Origin: Verrucomicrobiota bacterium
Lineage (GTDB): Bacteria > Verrucomicrobiota > Verrucomicrobiia > Limisphaerales > JADLHS01
Assembly: GCA_025350905.1 (NCBI GenBank)
Contig: JANXWY010000008.1
Location: 1 to 47,190 of the forward strand
Length of the DNA: 47,190 nt
Reading direction: 5' to 3'
The notes under the pieces are model-generated. The model was not told where the DNA came from. It saw only the letters and a program-made list of their open reading frames with translations, and did no database searches. Both the position numbers and the translations under genes were made by a program. This document shows positions 36,217-43,816 of this stretch, in pieces. Position 1 is the stretch's first letter; each line of letters begins with the position of its first letter.

Positions 36217-36267
36217 ACGAATCAATGCCTCGAGCGACGGGTTGCTCTCAACGCACCCTCGGCCATT
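36217..36267 (+). pseudogene. Remnant similar to the N-terminal coding segment of the AsnB-like gene
   Basis: These 51 bases match 38495-38545 at 38 positions without gaps. In frame they read NQCLERRVALNAPSA against NQYLERLVDLTEPSA in the asparagine-synthetase-like protein (residues 21-35). Five of the differences are silent and several others are second-position changes. Similarity stops on both sides. No gene of normal length contains it; the surrounding 261-bp gap (36155-36415) otherwise holds only the GTG-start gene's ribosome site. It is either the decayed start of a second AsnB-like gene or a short conserved peptide-coding element. Confidence 0.5.
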
Positions 36268-36405
36268 TTCTGCTTTCTGTATTTTTTGAGTCCACTCGAG
36301 GGATCAGTTTTTTGGCGGGAGTTGAGACTTGACCCCAATGTCCGCTCTTACTTACGGTGATCGCGGCGGCTCCCGGTTTAGAGTCGGTGAACAGTCCATT
36401 TTCTT

Positions 36406-36410
36406 GGGAG
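36406..36410 (+). promoter_or_regulatory. Ribosome binding site GGGAG for the GTG-start CRTAC1 gene
   Basis: GGGAG lies 5 bases before GTG 36416 and decides this start over the open-frame beginning at 36329, which would add 29 residues of poor composition. Confidence 0.7.
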
Positions 36411-36415
36411 CCGCC

Positions 36416-38383
36416 GTGCGAACCTTGAACAGCCACCAGCCTCAGCCCCGGTGCCAGAATCGTTTTATCGGCACGGTTTTCCCACTGTTGTGGTGGAGTT
36501 GGATCCTTTGGTTAAGTTTTGTTGCCACGCCAGTGCGAGCCACGGACACGGAAGCTCAGACAATACGATGGCTCGAGACGCGGAAGCGGCAACAGTTGGA
36601 GACCGTGACGAAGTTTCAAGCCTTCCATGAGTTCCACTTTGCGGATCATCTCGCCGCCAGCGGAATCACTTTTCAACATCGCGCCGTAGATGACGCTGCC
36701 AAGAATTGGGTGCGTGGCCACTATGATCATGGCTGCGGCATGGCGGCCGCCGACGTGGATGGAGACGGGTTACCCGACATTCTGTTTGTGAACCAGTTAG
36801 GGGCCAATGAGCTCTGGCGGAACCTGGGGGACGGCCGTTTTGAGAACATCACGGCGAAAGCGGGAGTGGGCCTGCCCGGCCGGATTTGCGTCGGGGCTGC
36901 GTTTGCGGACTTCGACAATGACGGCGACCCGGACTTGTTCATTACGACCGTTCGCCATGGTAACGTGCTCTTCGAAAACCTTGGCGACGGCACGTTCCGG
37001 GACATTTCAAAAGCAGCAGGCGTCGATTACTCCGGCCATTCGTCGGGGGCGGTTTGGTTCGACTTTGACAACGATGGCCTCCTGGATCTTTTCGTCTGCA
37101 ACGTGGGAAAGTATACCACGGATCAGGTCGGTCCCGGAGGCTACTATTTGACGATAGCCAGCGCGTTCATGGGTCACCTTTACCCCGAGCGGTCGGAACC
37201 CTGTCTGCTCTACAAAAATCTGGGGCATGGAAAATTCAAAAATGTTACCGCCACCGCGGGCTTGAATAACCCGGGTTGGACCGGGGATGCCACGTTCGCG
37301 GACCTGAATGGTGATCGTTACCCCGACCTGTACCTGGCGAACATGCAGGGCGACGATCATTACTTTGAAAATCGGAGCGGGAAGGGTTTCGTGGAGAACA
37401 CCGCCGCGTTGTTCCCGAAGACTTCGTGGGGCGCGATGGGCTTAAAGTTTTTTGACTACAACAACGATGGCCGGATGGACTTGTTCGTCACCGATATGCA
37501 TTCCGACATGACCACGGAACAGGAGCGCCAGGCCGCCTCCTACCGGCTCGAGGTGGAGAAACAGAAGAACGAGAAGTTCTGCTCCATCGAGTATACCGAA
37601 GCCGTTCTGCAGGGCTCCTCCAACAATATCTTCGGCAATACCTTTTATGAGAACCTGGGGGGCGGGAAGTTTCGCGAGCGCTCCGATGAACTGAACCTCG
37701 AGACTTACTGCCCTTGGGGCATAAGCACGGGTGACCTCAACGCGGACGGATTCGAAGACGTTTTCGTCAGCGGGGGAATGGGATACCCGTTCCGATACGG
37801 CATCAACTCGGTGCTGTTGAATGAGCACGGGACGAAGTTCTTCGACGCCGAGTTTGTGCTGGGAGTGGAGCCCCGGGCCAGCGGCCACACTGCGGTCATT
37901 CAGTTCCTCCTGGATTGCAGCGGCGCCGACGCGGGTCGCTCAGAATGTGCCGGCGTTTCCGGCCAGGTCGGCGTTGAGGGCCATGTGGGAACCCGGACCT
38001 CAATAATTCTCGACCTCGATGGGGATGGGGACCTGGATATCGTCACGGGCGACATGAACAGCCGGCCACAGGTACTGCTGAGCGACCTCACCTCCCGTAA
38101 ATCGATCCATTACCTGAAAGTAAAACTCGTCGGCTCCGCCTCCAATCGCGATGGATTGGGCGCAACGGTAAAAGTCTACGCCGGCAACCGCGGGCTTACC
38201 CGGTATCACGATGGCAAGTCGGGGTATCTTGGCCAGAGTTCGCTGCCGCTCTATTTCGGTCTCGGGGACGCAGTCAAAGCGGATCGCGTTGAAGTGGCCT
38301 GGCCCTCGGGGCAATCCCAATCTGTCACAATCGACATCCCAACAAACAGCCTCTTGATAGTGCGTGAACCTGCGACCCGTTGA
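36416..38383 (+). CDS. CRTAC1 family protein, second exported type
   Basis: A 655-residue protein from GTG 36416 (strong GGGAG upstream). The signal peptide is WILWLSFVATPVRA (about 22-42 with its hydrophobic core LLWWSW). An FG-GAP propeller follows (AADVDGDGLPDILF, FADFDNDGDPDLFI, WFDFDNDGLLDLFV, FADLNGDRYPDLYL, FFDYNNDGRMDLFV, STGDLNADGFEDVFV, LDLDGDGDLDIV), then an ASPIC/UnbV domain (GSASNRDGLGATVKVYAG, GYLGQSSLPLYFGLG, VEVAWPSGQSQ). It is clearly a different subfamily from the proteins at 24572 and 34430: it has an extra insertion with a run of charged residues (EQERQAASYRLEVEKQKNEK) and a short cysteine pair (CSGADAGRSEC). It stands between the secreted CRTAC1 gene and the AsnB-like gene on the same strand, 54 bp before the latter. 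Confidence 0.9.
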   Translation: MRTLNSHQPQPRCQNRFIGTVFPLLWWSWILWLSFVATPVRATDTEAQTIRWLETRKRQQLETVTKFQAFHEFHFADHLAASGITFQHRAVDDAAKNWVRGHYDHGCGMAAADVDGDGLPDILFVNQLGANELWRNLGDGRFENITAKAGVGLPGRICVGAAFADFDNDGDPDLFITTVRHGNVLFENLGDGTFRDISKAAGVDYSGHSSGAVWFDFDNDGLLDLFVCNVGKYTTDQVGPGGYYLTIASAFMGHLYPERSEPCLLYKNLGHGKFKNVTATAGLNNPGWTGDATFADLNGDRYPDLYLANMQGDDHYFENRSGKGFVENTAALFPKTSWGAMGLKFFDYNNDGRMDLFVTDMHSDMTTEQERQAASYRLEVEKQKNEKFCSIEYTEAVLQGSSNNIFGNTFYENLGGGKFRERSDELNLETYCPWGISTGDLNADGFEDVFVSGGMGYPFRYGINSVLLNEHGTKFFDAEFVLGVEPRASGHTAVIQFLLDCSGADAGRSECAGVSGQVGVEGHVGTRTSIILDLDGDGDLDIVTGDMNSRPQVLLSDLTSRKSIHYLKVKLVGSASNRDGLGATVKVYAGNRGLTRYHDGKSGYLGQSSLPLYFGLGDAVKADRVEVAWPSGQSQSVTIDIPTNSLLIVREPATR

Positions 38384-38437
38384 CTTGCCTCAACCGCGTT
38401 GACGCAGCCCTTGCGGACTAGAGCGTTTTAAGCACGA

Positions 38438-39814
38438 ATGGAAAGCGGCGTTGCGAAGCTGCCGATCAATGGTTATTACTATCGCAAATCCATGAAAAAC
38501 CAATACCTCGAACGGCTGGTTGATCTCACCGAACCTTCAGCCAATCGTATCCTCAACATGACGGTGGACGAAGCTCGGGGCCGCCTCCGGCGTGGTCCCG
38601 CCGAAGGGCTCCGAGAGATTGAAGGTTCCTTTGCGCTCGTCGCCAAGGAAGGGAAAGCCGTGCGGCTGGCCCGGTCTTTGGATCGACCCCTGCGCTACTT
38701 TCTGGCCAAACGTCACGAAGGCCCCGCGCTGGTGGTTGCGCACCGCATCGATGCCATCTGGCAATGGCTAAAGCAGGAGGGCTTCGCCGCCCAATTTCAT
38801 CCCAGCTACACCCGGATGGTGCCGGCGCATTATTTGGTCGAAATCCAGTTGGTGGGATGCCCCGATCCCGACCCGGTTTGTGAACGTTTTTTCACGCCAC
38901 CCCGCAATGCTTTCCCGACGAATCTCCAGCAGCTCGGGGAGAACTACATCGGCGCACTGGCGCATGAAGTCAAACAATGGTTGACCAGTCTGCCCGCCAC
39001 GGAACCGATTGGCGTTTGCTTCTCCGGCGGCATCGACAGCGGCGCCGTTTTCCTGGTCACGTACCACTGCCTGTTGCAATTGGGGATGAATCCGGCCCGG
39101 CTCAAGGCCTTCACGCTCTCCATGGCCGGCGGGCCCGATCTGGATCAGGCCAAGGCATTCATGGACCGGCTCGGCCTCGGCCTTTTTCTGGAACCCGTGG
39201 AAACCGATCTCGCGTCCCTGAATCCGCTCGAGACGATCCGCATCGTGGAGGATTACAAATCGCTCGACGTTGAGTCCGCGACCATGGCCCTGGCGCTGTG
39301 TCGCGGACTTCGCCAACGCTACCCGGACTGGAAGTTCCTCATCGATGGCGACGGCGGCGACGAGAATTTGAAAGATTATCCGATCGAGGAGAATCCCGAA
39401 TTGACGATCAACAGCGTGGTGAACAATCGTCTGCTGTATCAGGAAGGCTGGGGCTTGGGGACGATCAAGCATTCCCTGACCTATTCCGGCGGCTTGAGCC
39501 GCTCGTACACGCGCACCTACGCGCCGGCGCATCATTATCATTTCGAAGGCTTCAGCCCCTTTACGCGGCCGCGGGTCATCGAGCAAGCCGAAGGGATTCC
39601 CTTTATCGCGTTAACGGATTACGACGTCGAAAAACTCTACCAACTGAAAGGGGAAATTGTCGGGCGCGGCGTCAAAGCGGTCACCGGGTTGGAAATGCCG
39701 ATCTTTCCCAAGCGTCGTTTCCAGCACGGGGCCGTTCCCTTGGAGCGTCTCCGGCTGCGGCTGTCCGGAACCGATCCGGAATACCGGAACCAATTCCTGG
39801 GGCTTTATGCCTGA
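38438..39814 (+). CDS. Asparagine-synthetase-like ATP-dependent enzyme, no glutaminase cysteine
   Basis: A 458-residue protein of the AsnB family. The synthetase half has the ATP-pyrophosphatase loop SGGIDS (196-201), a conserved SLD-type helix (KSLDVESATMALAL) and DGDGGDE (303-309) in place of the usual SGEGSDE. The first 160 residues resemble the class II glutamine amidotransferase fold (EIEGSFALVAK, LARSLDRPLRYFLAKR, then YTRMVPAHYLVE and RFFTPP), but the catalytic Cys2 and the first strands are missing. It therefore should not take ammonia from glutamine in the usual way, as in lasso-peptide cyclases and beta-lactam synthetases. It probably activates a carboxylate with ATP and joins it to an amine. 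ATG 38438 is used; ATG 38492 is possible. It is followed by radical SAM and FAD genes on the same strand. Confidence 0.88.
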   Translation: MESGVAKLPINGYYYRKSMKNQYLERLVDLTEPSANRILNMTVDEARGRLRRGPAEGLREIEGSFALVAKEGKAVRLARSLDRPLRYFLAKRHEGPALVVAHRIDAIWQWLKQEGFAAQFHPSYTRMVPAHYLVEIQLVGCPDPDPVCERFFTPPRNAFPTNLQQLGENYIGALAHEVKQWLTSLPATEPIGVCFSGGIDSGAVFLVTYHCLLQLGMNPARLKAFTLSMAGGPDLDQAKAFMDRLGLGLFLEPVETDLASLNPLETIRIVEDYKSLDVESATMALALCRGLRQRYPDWKFLIDGDGGDENLKDYPIEENPELTINSVVNNRLLYQEGWGLGTIKHSLTYSGGLSRSYTRTYAPAHHYHFEGFSPFTRPRVIEQAEGIPFIALTDYDVEKLYQLKGEIVGRGVKAVTGLEMPIFPKRRFQHGAVPLERLRLRLSGTDPEYRNQFLGLYA

Positions 39815-39879
39815 TGCACGGCTTTGAACATGAGCAAGGCGACGGGCCGGGTCCCGCTGCCTAATTTTTAATTTTCACT

Positions 39880-40824
39880 TTGAATTCCCCGGTCACGACG
39901 GCTTGGATTTCGGCGCAACGACCACCCCGACAAGGTGGCATGGATCCCTTCAAGCCCCACGGATTTTTCCTGGAGCAGGAACGGTCCCGTTCCGGGCGCG
40001 TGGTGCCGTCCGCCGTGATTCTACTCTCGAACAAGGAGTGTCCGTGGCGCTGTCTGATGTGCGACCTGTGGAAAAATACGCTTAAGGAGACCGTGCCGCT
40101 CGGGGCGATTCCCCGCCAAATTGACTACGCCCTGACGCAACTCAATACCAAGCCCGAACAACTCAAGCTCTATAACAGCGGCAGCTTCTTCGATCCGGCC
40201 GCCATTCCGCTCGCGGACTACCCGGCCATCGCGGATCGGGTTTCCTTCGCGGACCATATCGTGGTGGAAGCGCACCCACGGCTGGTGGGCGAAGCCGCCG
40301 TGAGACTCCGCGACTTGCTGTCCGGTTCCTTGGAAGTCGCCATCGGGCTGGAAACCGTGCATCCGGAAATCCTGCCGCGCTTGAACAAGAAATTCGAATT
40401 AGCCCACTTTGCCCAAGCCGTCGATTTTTTGCGGTCGGCGGGAATTGTCGTGCGCGCGTTCGTGCTCGTGAAGCCGCCTTTCATGAACGAAGCCGAGGGC
40501 TTGGCGTGGGCGGTGAAATCGGCGGAGTTTGCCTTTGCTTGTGGCGTAAGTGTCGTTGGACTTATCCCGACGCGACCCGGCAACGGGGCCATGGATCGCT
40601 TGATGGAAACGGGCGAATTTACACCGCCGCGCCTGGCCACTTTGGAGCAAGCTTTGACGCTCGCTCTGAATTTGCGGCAAGGACGAGTATTTGCGGACAC
40701 TTGGGATCTTGAACAATTCGCCGCGTGTTCCGTTTGTCTTGAAAAACGACGGCAGCGTTTGCACACCATCAACCTGACTCAGCAGATCCTGCCGGCCATT
40801 GGCTGTGAGGTATGCGGAGGATAA
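39880..40824 (+). CDS. Radical SAM enzyme (RaSEA/Elp3-like group)
   Basis: A protein of 314 residues from TTG 39880, or 294 from ATG 39940. The 4Fe-4S site is C54, C58 and C61 in ECPWRCLMCDLWKN. The rest of the half-barrel shows KLYNSGSFFDP, the HIVVEAHPRL strand, LEVAIGLETVHPEILPRLNKKF and VRAFVLVKPPF. These features recall the archaeosine-synthase-like (RaSEA) and Elp3-like radical SAM proteins more than methylthio-transferases. Four further cysteines near the C-terminus (C283, C286, C309, C312) could bind zinc or a second cluster. The N-terminal AWISAQRPPRQGG seems part of the family, which favours the longer start, but AAGG before ATG 39940 leaves the choice open. It follows the AsnB-like gene by 65 bp. 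The substrate is unknown. Confidence 0.88.
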   Translation: MNSPVTTAWISAQRPPRQGGMDPFKPHGFFLEQERSRSGRVVPSAVILLSNKECPWRCLMCDLWKNTLKETVPLGAIPRQIDYALTQLNTKPEQLKLYNSGSFFDPAAIPLADYPAIADRVSFADHIVVEAHPRLVGEAAVRLRDLLSGSLEVAIGLETVHPEILPRLNKKFELAHFAQAVDFLRSAGIVVRAFVLVKPPFMNEAEGLAWAVKSAEFAFACGVSVVGLIPTRPGNGAMDRLMETGEFTPPRLATLEQALTLALNLRQGRVFADTWDLEQFAACSVCLEKRRQRLHTINLTQQILPAIGCEVCGG

Positions 40825-40854
40825 TGAGCCCCGGCCAGACCCAACTGGATTGGG

Positions 40855-40985
40855 GTAGGGTCGTCGCGCTGCGACGACCAGCGCCGCGTGCAGCGGCGCA
40901 ATGGTTTGGCGCGCATGCAATGACCGACCACGGCATTCGTTCCGGCCCCGGCCAGGCCGGGGTCGTCGCAGCGCGACAACCCTAC
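40855..40985. repeat. Nested palindromic element, family B, copy 2
   Basis: A 131-bp element in the gap before the FAD gene. GTAG (40855-40858) touches hairpin GGTCGTCGC-GCT-GCGACGACC (40859-40879). A second hairpin GCGCCGC-GTGCA-GCGGCGC lies at 40881-40899. A GC-rich palindrome (CCCCGGCCAGGCCGGGG) and hairpin 40961-40981 with loop AGC touch CTAC (40982-40985) on the right. It ends 5 bp before GTG 40991. Confidence 0.9.
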
Positions 40986-40990
40986 CTGAT

Positions 40991-42556
40991 GTGAACCGCC
41001 AACACTTTCAGGTCGTCGTCGTTGGCTCCGGTTTTGCCGGCTCGCTGATCGCCATGATTGCGCATCGACTCGGTCTGACCACCGCGCTGGTCGAGCGGGG
41101 GCGGCATCCGCGTTTCGTGATCGGGGAATCCTCAACCCCATTGACAAATCTCCTGCTCGAAGAACTGGCCGACGATTATGATCTGCCGTTCGTACGTCCG
41201 CTTTGCAAATGGGGGACGTGGCAGAAACAGACGCCGCAGCTCGCCTGCGGGCTCAAACGCGGCTTCACTTTTTACCATCACGAACTCGATCATCCGTTCC
41301 GGCCGGACCCCGAACGCCAGCGGCAGCTCCTGGTCGGCGCCAGTCCGCGGGAACAAATTGCCGATACGCATTGGTATCGACCGGACTTCGACCATTACCT
41401 CGTCCAACAGGCCCAAGCTTTGGGTGTGACCTTTTGGGACGAAGTCGAACTGGCCACCGCCCGCGAGGAAGCGGACGGGATGCATCTGGCCGGGAAGCGA
41501 CACGGCAAATGGGTGGAGCTCACGGCGGAGTTTGTCATTGATGCCACCGGCCCGCGGGGATTCCTCCATCGGGCGCTGGGGCTGCCGGAAAAAACCTTCG
41601 CCGCCTTGCCACCGACGCAGGCGTTGTTTTCGCACTTCACCGGCGCTGGCCCGTTGCCGGACGCCTTTGTCAGTGCGGGCGAGGCGCCGCCTTATCCGCC
41701 GGAGCAGGCGGCGGTGCACCATGTCTTTGCCGGCGGCTGGGTTTGGGTTTTGAAATTCAACAACGGGCTCACCAGCGCCGGAATTGCCGCCACCGATCCG
41801 GTCGCGCAGGCGTTGAAGCTCCCGGCGGGCGAGCCGGCCTGGCGGAAACTGTTGGTTCGTTTGCCCGCCCTGGCAGAAATTTTCGCCTCGGCCCGGGCCG
41901 TCGTGCCGTTCACTCACCAGCCGCGCCTCGCCTTCCAGAGCGGAGTGAACACCGGTCGAGCCTGGGCGCTCCTGCCGTCGGCGGCGGGCGTTATCGATCC
42001 GTTGCTCTCCACCGGATTTCCGTTAACCCTGCTGGGCGTCGGACGGCTCGCCCGTCTGCTGCAAGCGCATTGGCACCAGCCAACTTTTCAGCCGGGTCTC
42101 CATGATTATGCGCAGTTAACCACGCTCGAGCTGGAGACGACCGCGCGGCTCGTGGGCGCGCTGTATGCAACGATGGACCGGTTTGAACTGTTCCAGGAAT
42201 TGAGCCTGCTCTATTTCGCCGCCGCCAGTTTTTCGGAAACGGCCCGCCGTTTGGGCAAACCGCATCTGGCCGATGGCTTCTTGCTGTGCCGACACCCTGG
42301 ATTTGCCGCCCAACTCCAGGCAATCTGTGGCGCCGCCAGCCAACCACTTTCCGTAGGCGAAATCGAAAACTTGAGACAGCGCGTTCGGGTGGCAATCGAA
42401 CCCTTTGACGTCGCGGGCTTGACCGACCGTTCCCGCCATCCGTGGTACCCGGCGTTAGTGATGGATCTCTTACGGGGCGCGCCCAAGCTTGGCGTGAGCG
42501 AAAAGGAAATCGCGGCCATGTTGCAAAAGTGTGGTCTGAATGCGGGTAACCCTTGA
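40991..42556 (+). CDS. FAD-dependent halogenase/monooxygenase-like protein
   Basis: A 521-residue flavoprotein from GTG 40991, chosen because the longer open frame runs through the family B repeat. The dinucleotide-binding site is VVVVGSGFAGS (GxGxxG at 12-17), and IGESSTP with GES at 45-47 is the second FAD-contact motif shared by flavin halogenases and related hydroxylases. FVIDATGPRGFLHR is the third. K89 in GLKRGFTFYHH falls where halogenases carry their catalytic lysine, and WVWVL (250-254) stands in for the WxWxIP motif, of which only the first two tryptophans remain. Halogenation is therefore possible but not established; a hydroxylase or reductase of the geranylgeranyl-reductase type remains an alternative. 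A partner flavin reductase is not in the window. It is last in the AsnB-like/radical SAM/FAD set. Confidence 0.85.
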   Translation: MNRQHFQVVVVGSGFAGSLIAMIAHRLGLTTALVERGRHPRFVIGESSTPLTNLLLEELADDYDLPFVRPLCKWGTWQKQTPQLACGLKRGFTFYHHELDHPFRPDPERQRQLLVGASPREQIADTHWYRPDFDHYLVQQAQALGVTFWDEVELATAREEADGMHLAGKRHGKWVELTAEFVIDATGPRGFLHRALGLPEKTFAALPPTQALFSHFTGAGPLPDAFVSAGEAPPYPPEQAAVHHVFAGGWVWVLKFNNGLTSAGIAATDPVAQALKLPAGEPAWRKLLVRLPALAEIFASARAVVPFTHQPRLAFQSGVNTGRAWALLPSAAGVIDPLLSTGFPLTLLGVGRLARLLQAHWHQPTFQPGLHDYAQLTTLELETTARLVGALYATMDRFELFQELSLLYFAAASFSETARRLGKPHLADGFLLCRHPGFAAQLQAICGAASQPLSVGEIENLRQRVRVAIEPFDVAGLTDRSRHPWYPALVMDLLRGAPKLGVSEKEIAAMLQKCGLNAGNP

Positions 42557-42776
42557 AACGGAAGGGAGCGAGCTTGCGCTGCTCCAGGAAGGGTTGTCGA
42601 AGCGAGGGGGGATTCTGCAAAATAGTGATTCACGCGCAGCAGAACCCGGCTTGGATCGCTCTCGGTGGACGCAGGCCTGGGCCGGCCAGCCAGGATTCAC
42701 GAAAGCGGCCGCAGCAGGAAATGGTCTTGTTGCGCCGCGCTGATGGAACGAGAGGGAGGAGGAATGCCGAAGGGGC

Positions 42777-43577
42777 TTACGAGGTTCTCTGCCGGCTTCG
42801 TCCGTAAGCTTTGCTTGCCAGGAAATTTTTCGCCAGCGCGGCCCGCAACGGGTCAACCTCCGTCGCGCTGAAGCCGTAGTGCAAATGCCGCCGCCAACCT
42901 TCAGCGAATTTGAAATTCTTCGACAGCTTGCCCACGGCGCGCGCCATGGCATCCACCCTTTGGCCCAGCGAATCCAATCCCTGGCTCGCCTCCAGCCAGT
43001 TTTGCTGACTCTGATGTTCGCCAAGCGCGGCGCGCTTAGTGGCTTGCGTCGTCGTCGTATTCACGAAGGCTTCGGGGACGATGAGCTGGCGGAGCGGGTC
43101 CCGCAGACTGTGCGGGATGGCGTGATAAATTGTGAGGTCGTATTCGGCGGTCGACCGCGGTGGCACGGAACGGAAGTTCGGCATGGCGTGCGCGAACGCC
43201 GCCGTCACCACCAGCCGACAGGTGTTGGTGTGGTCTTCCATGTAATCCACCGGCGAGTGGGTGAGAACAATGTTCGGCTTCACCACACGAATGACCGCGG
43301 CCAACCGACGCAGGAGTTTCAGATCGTAAATGATCTCCATGTCATTGCACAGGCTCTCATGGAAATGCGCGCCGAGCACCTTCGCAGCACGTCTGGCCTC
43401 GGCCCGGCGGATGATGCGGGTTTTCTTCGCGTCGTACTGCACGCTGCCGCAACAGCCGTTGGCTACATTCAGGTAGTGGATTTCCCAGCCCGCGCGCTGG
43501 AGCAATACAAGCGTTCCGGCCATGTAAAACTCGATGTCGTCCGGGTGCGCGCCGATGGCGATGGCAACGGGTTTCAT
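42777..43577 (-). CDS. PIG-L family N-deacetylase
   Basis: A 266-residue metal-dependent deacetylase of the PIG-L/LmbE fold, cytoplasmic. The zinc site is GAHPDD (9-14) at the N-terminus and HSPVDYMEDHTNT in the middle. Such enzymes remove an acetyl group from N-acetylglucosaminyl lipids or conjugates, as in bacillithiol and mycothiol synthesis. The C-terminal 80 residues are longer than in the small BshB form and mostly helical. The start is ATG 43577. It lies downstream of the Gfo/Idh/MocA dehydrogenase on the same strand, so a joint role in sugar processing is plausible, although a family D repeat (43624-43780) sits between them. The short inverted repeat GCTTACG/CGTAAGC (42776-42782 and 42806-42812) spans its stop codon. 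Confidence 0.92.
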   Translation of the reverse strand: MKPVAIAIGAHPDDIEFYMAGTLVLLQRAGWEIHYLNVANGCCGSVQYDAKKTRIIRRAEARRAAKVLGAHFHESLCNDMEIIYDLKLLRRLAAVIRVVKPNIVLTHSPVDYMEDHTNTCRLVVTAAFAHAMPNFRSVPPRSTAEYDLTIYHAIPHSLRDPLRQLIVPEAFVNTTTTQATKRAALGEHQSQQNWLEASQGLDSLGQRVDAMARAVGKLSKNFKFAEGWRRHLHYGFSATEVDPLRAALAKNFLASKAYGRSRQRTS

Positions 43578-43623
43578 GGTGGAGGGCGGAATGCGGAGCG
43601 CGGAAGAGAAGTTAGAAGAACAA

Positions 43624-43780
43624 CCGCCCTCACCCTGACCCTCTCCCCCAAGGAGAGGGGACAGCCATCGTCAGTCTTCAGATTGGTGGAAGCAGGCTTG
43701 GTCAACTCAGACGAACGGCATTTCAAAAGCCGGCGAAGGATCTTCCCTCTCCCCGGGGGAGAGGGCCGGGGTGAGGGCGG
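43624..43780. repeat. Nested palindromic element, family D
   Basis: A 157-bp element. The ends are a 12-bp inverted repeat, CCGCCCTCACCC (43624-43635) and GGGTGAGGGCGG (43769-43780). Inside each is an 8-bp hairpin CCCTCTCC ... GGAGAGGG, with loop CCCAA on the left and CCGGG on the right. The pattern resembles the pyrimidine-rich CCCTCACCC repeats seen between genes of many bacteria. It separates the Gfo/Idh gene from the PIG-L gene. Confidence 0.85.
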
Positions 43781-43816
43781 GCGTGAATGCACCTGGCACA
43801 TCTGATTCTTCACCTT

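Noticed and set aside
38384-39879. Precursor peptide gene for the AsnB-like enzyme
   Set aside because: The gaps at 38384-38437 and 39815-39879 are too short and show no leader-core pattern; only the 36217-36267 remnant is suggestive and is reported separately.
40901-40990. Longer N-terminus for the FAD protein
   Set aside because: The extra 30 codons lie in the family B repeat; GTG 40991 directly precedes the FAD-binding strand.
42557-42776. Bidirectional terminator between convergent genes (CCTGG ... CCAGG near 42676-42694)
   Set aside because: The stem is only 5 bp, alternatives pair equally well and there is no T run.
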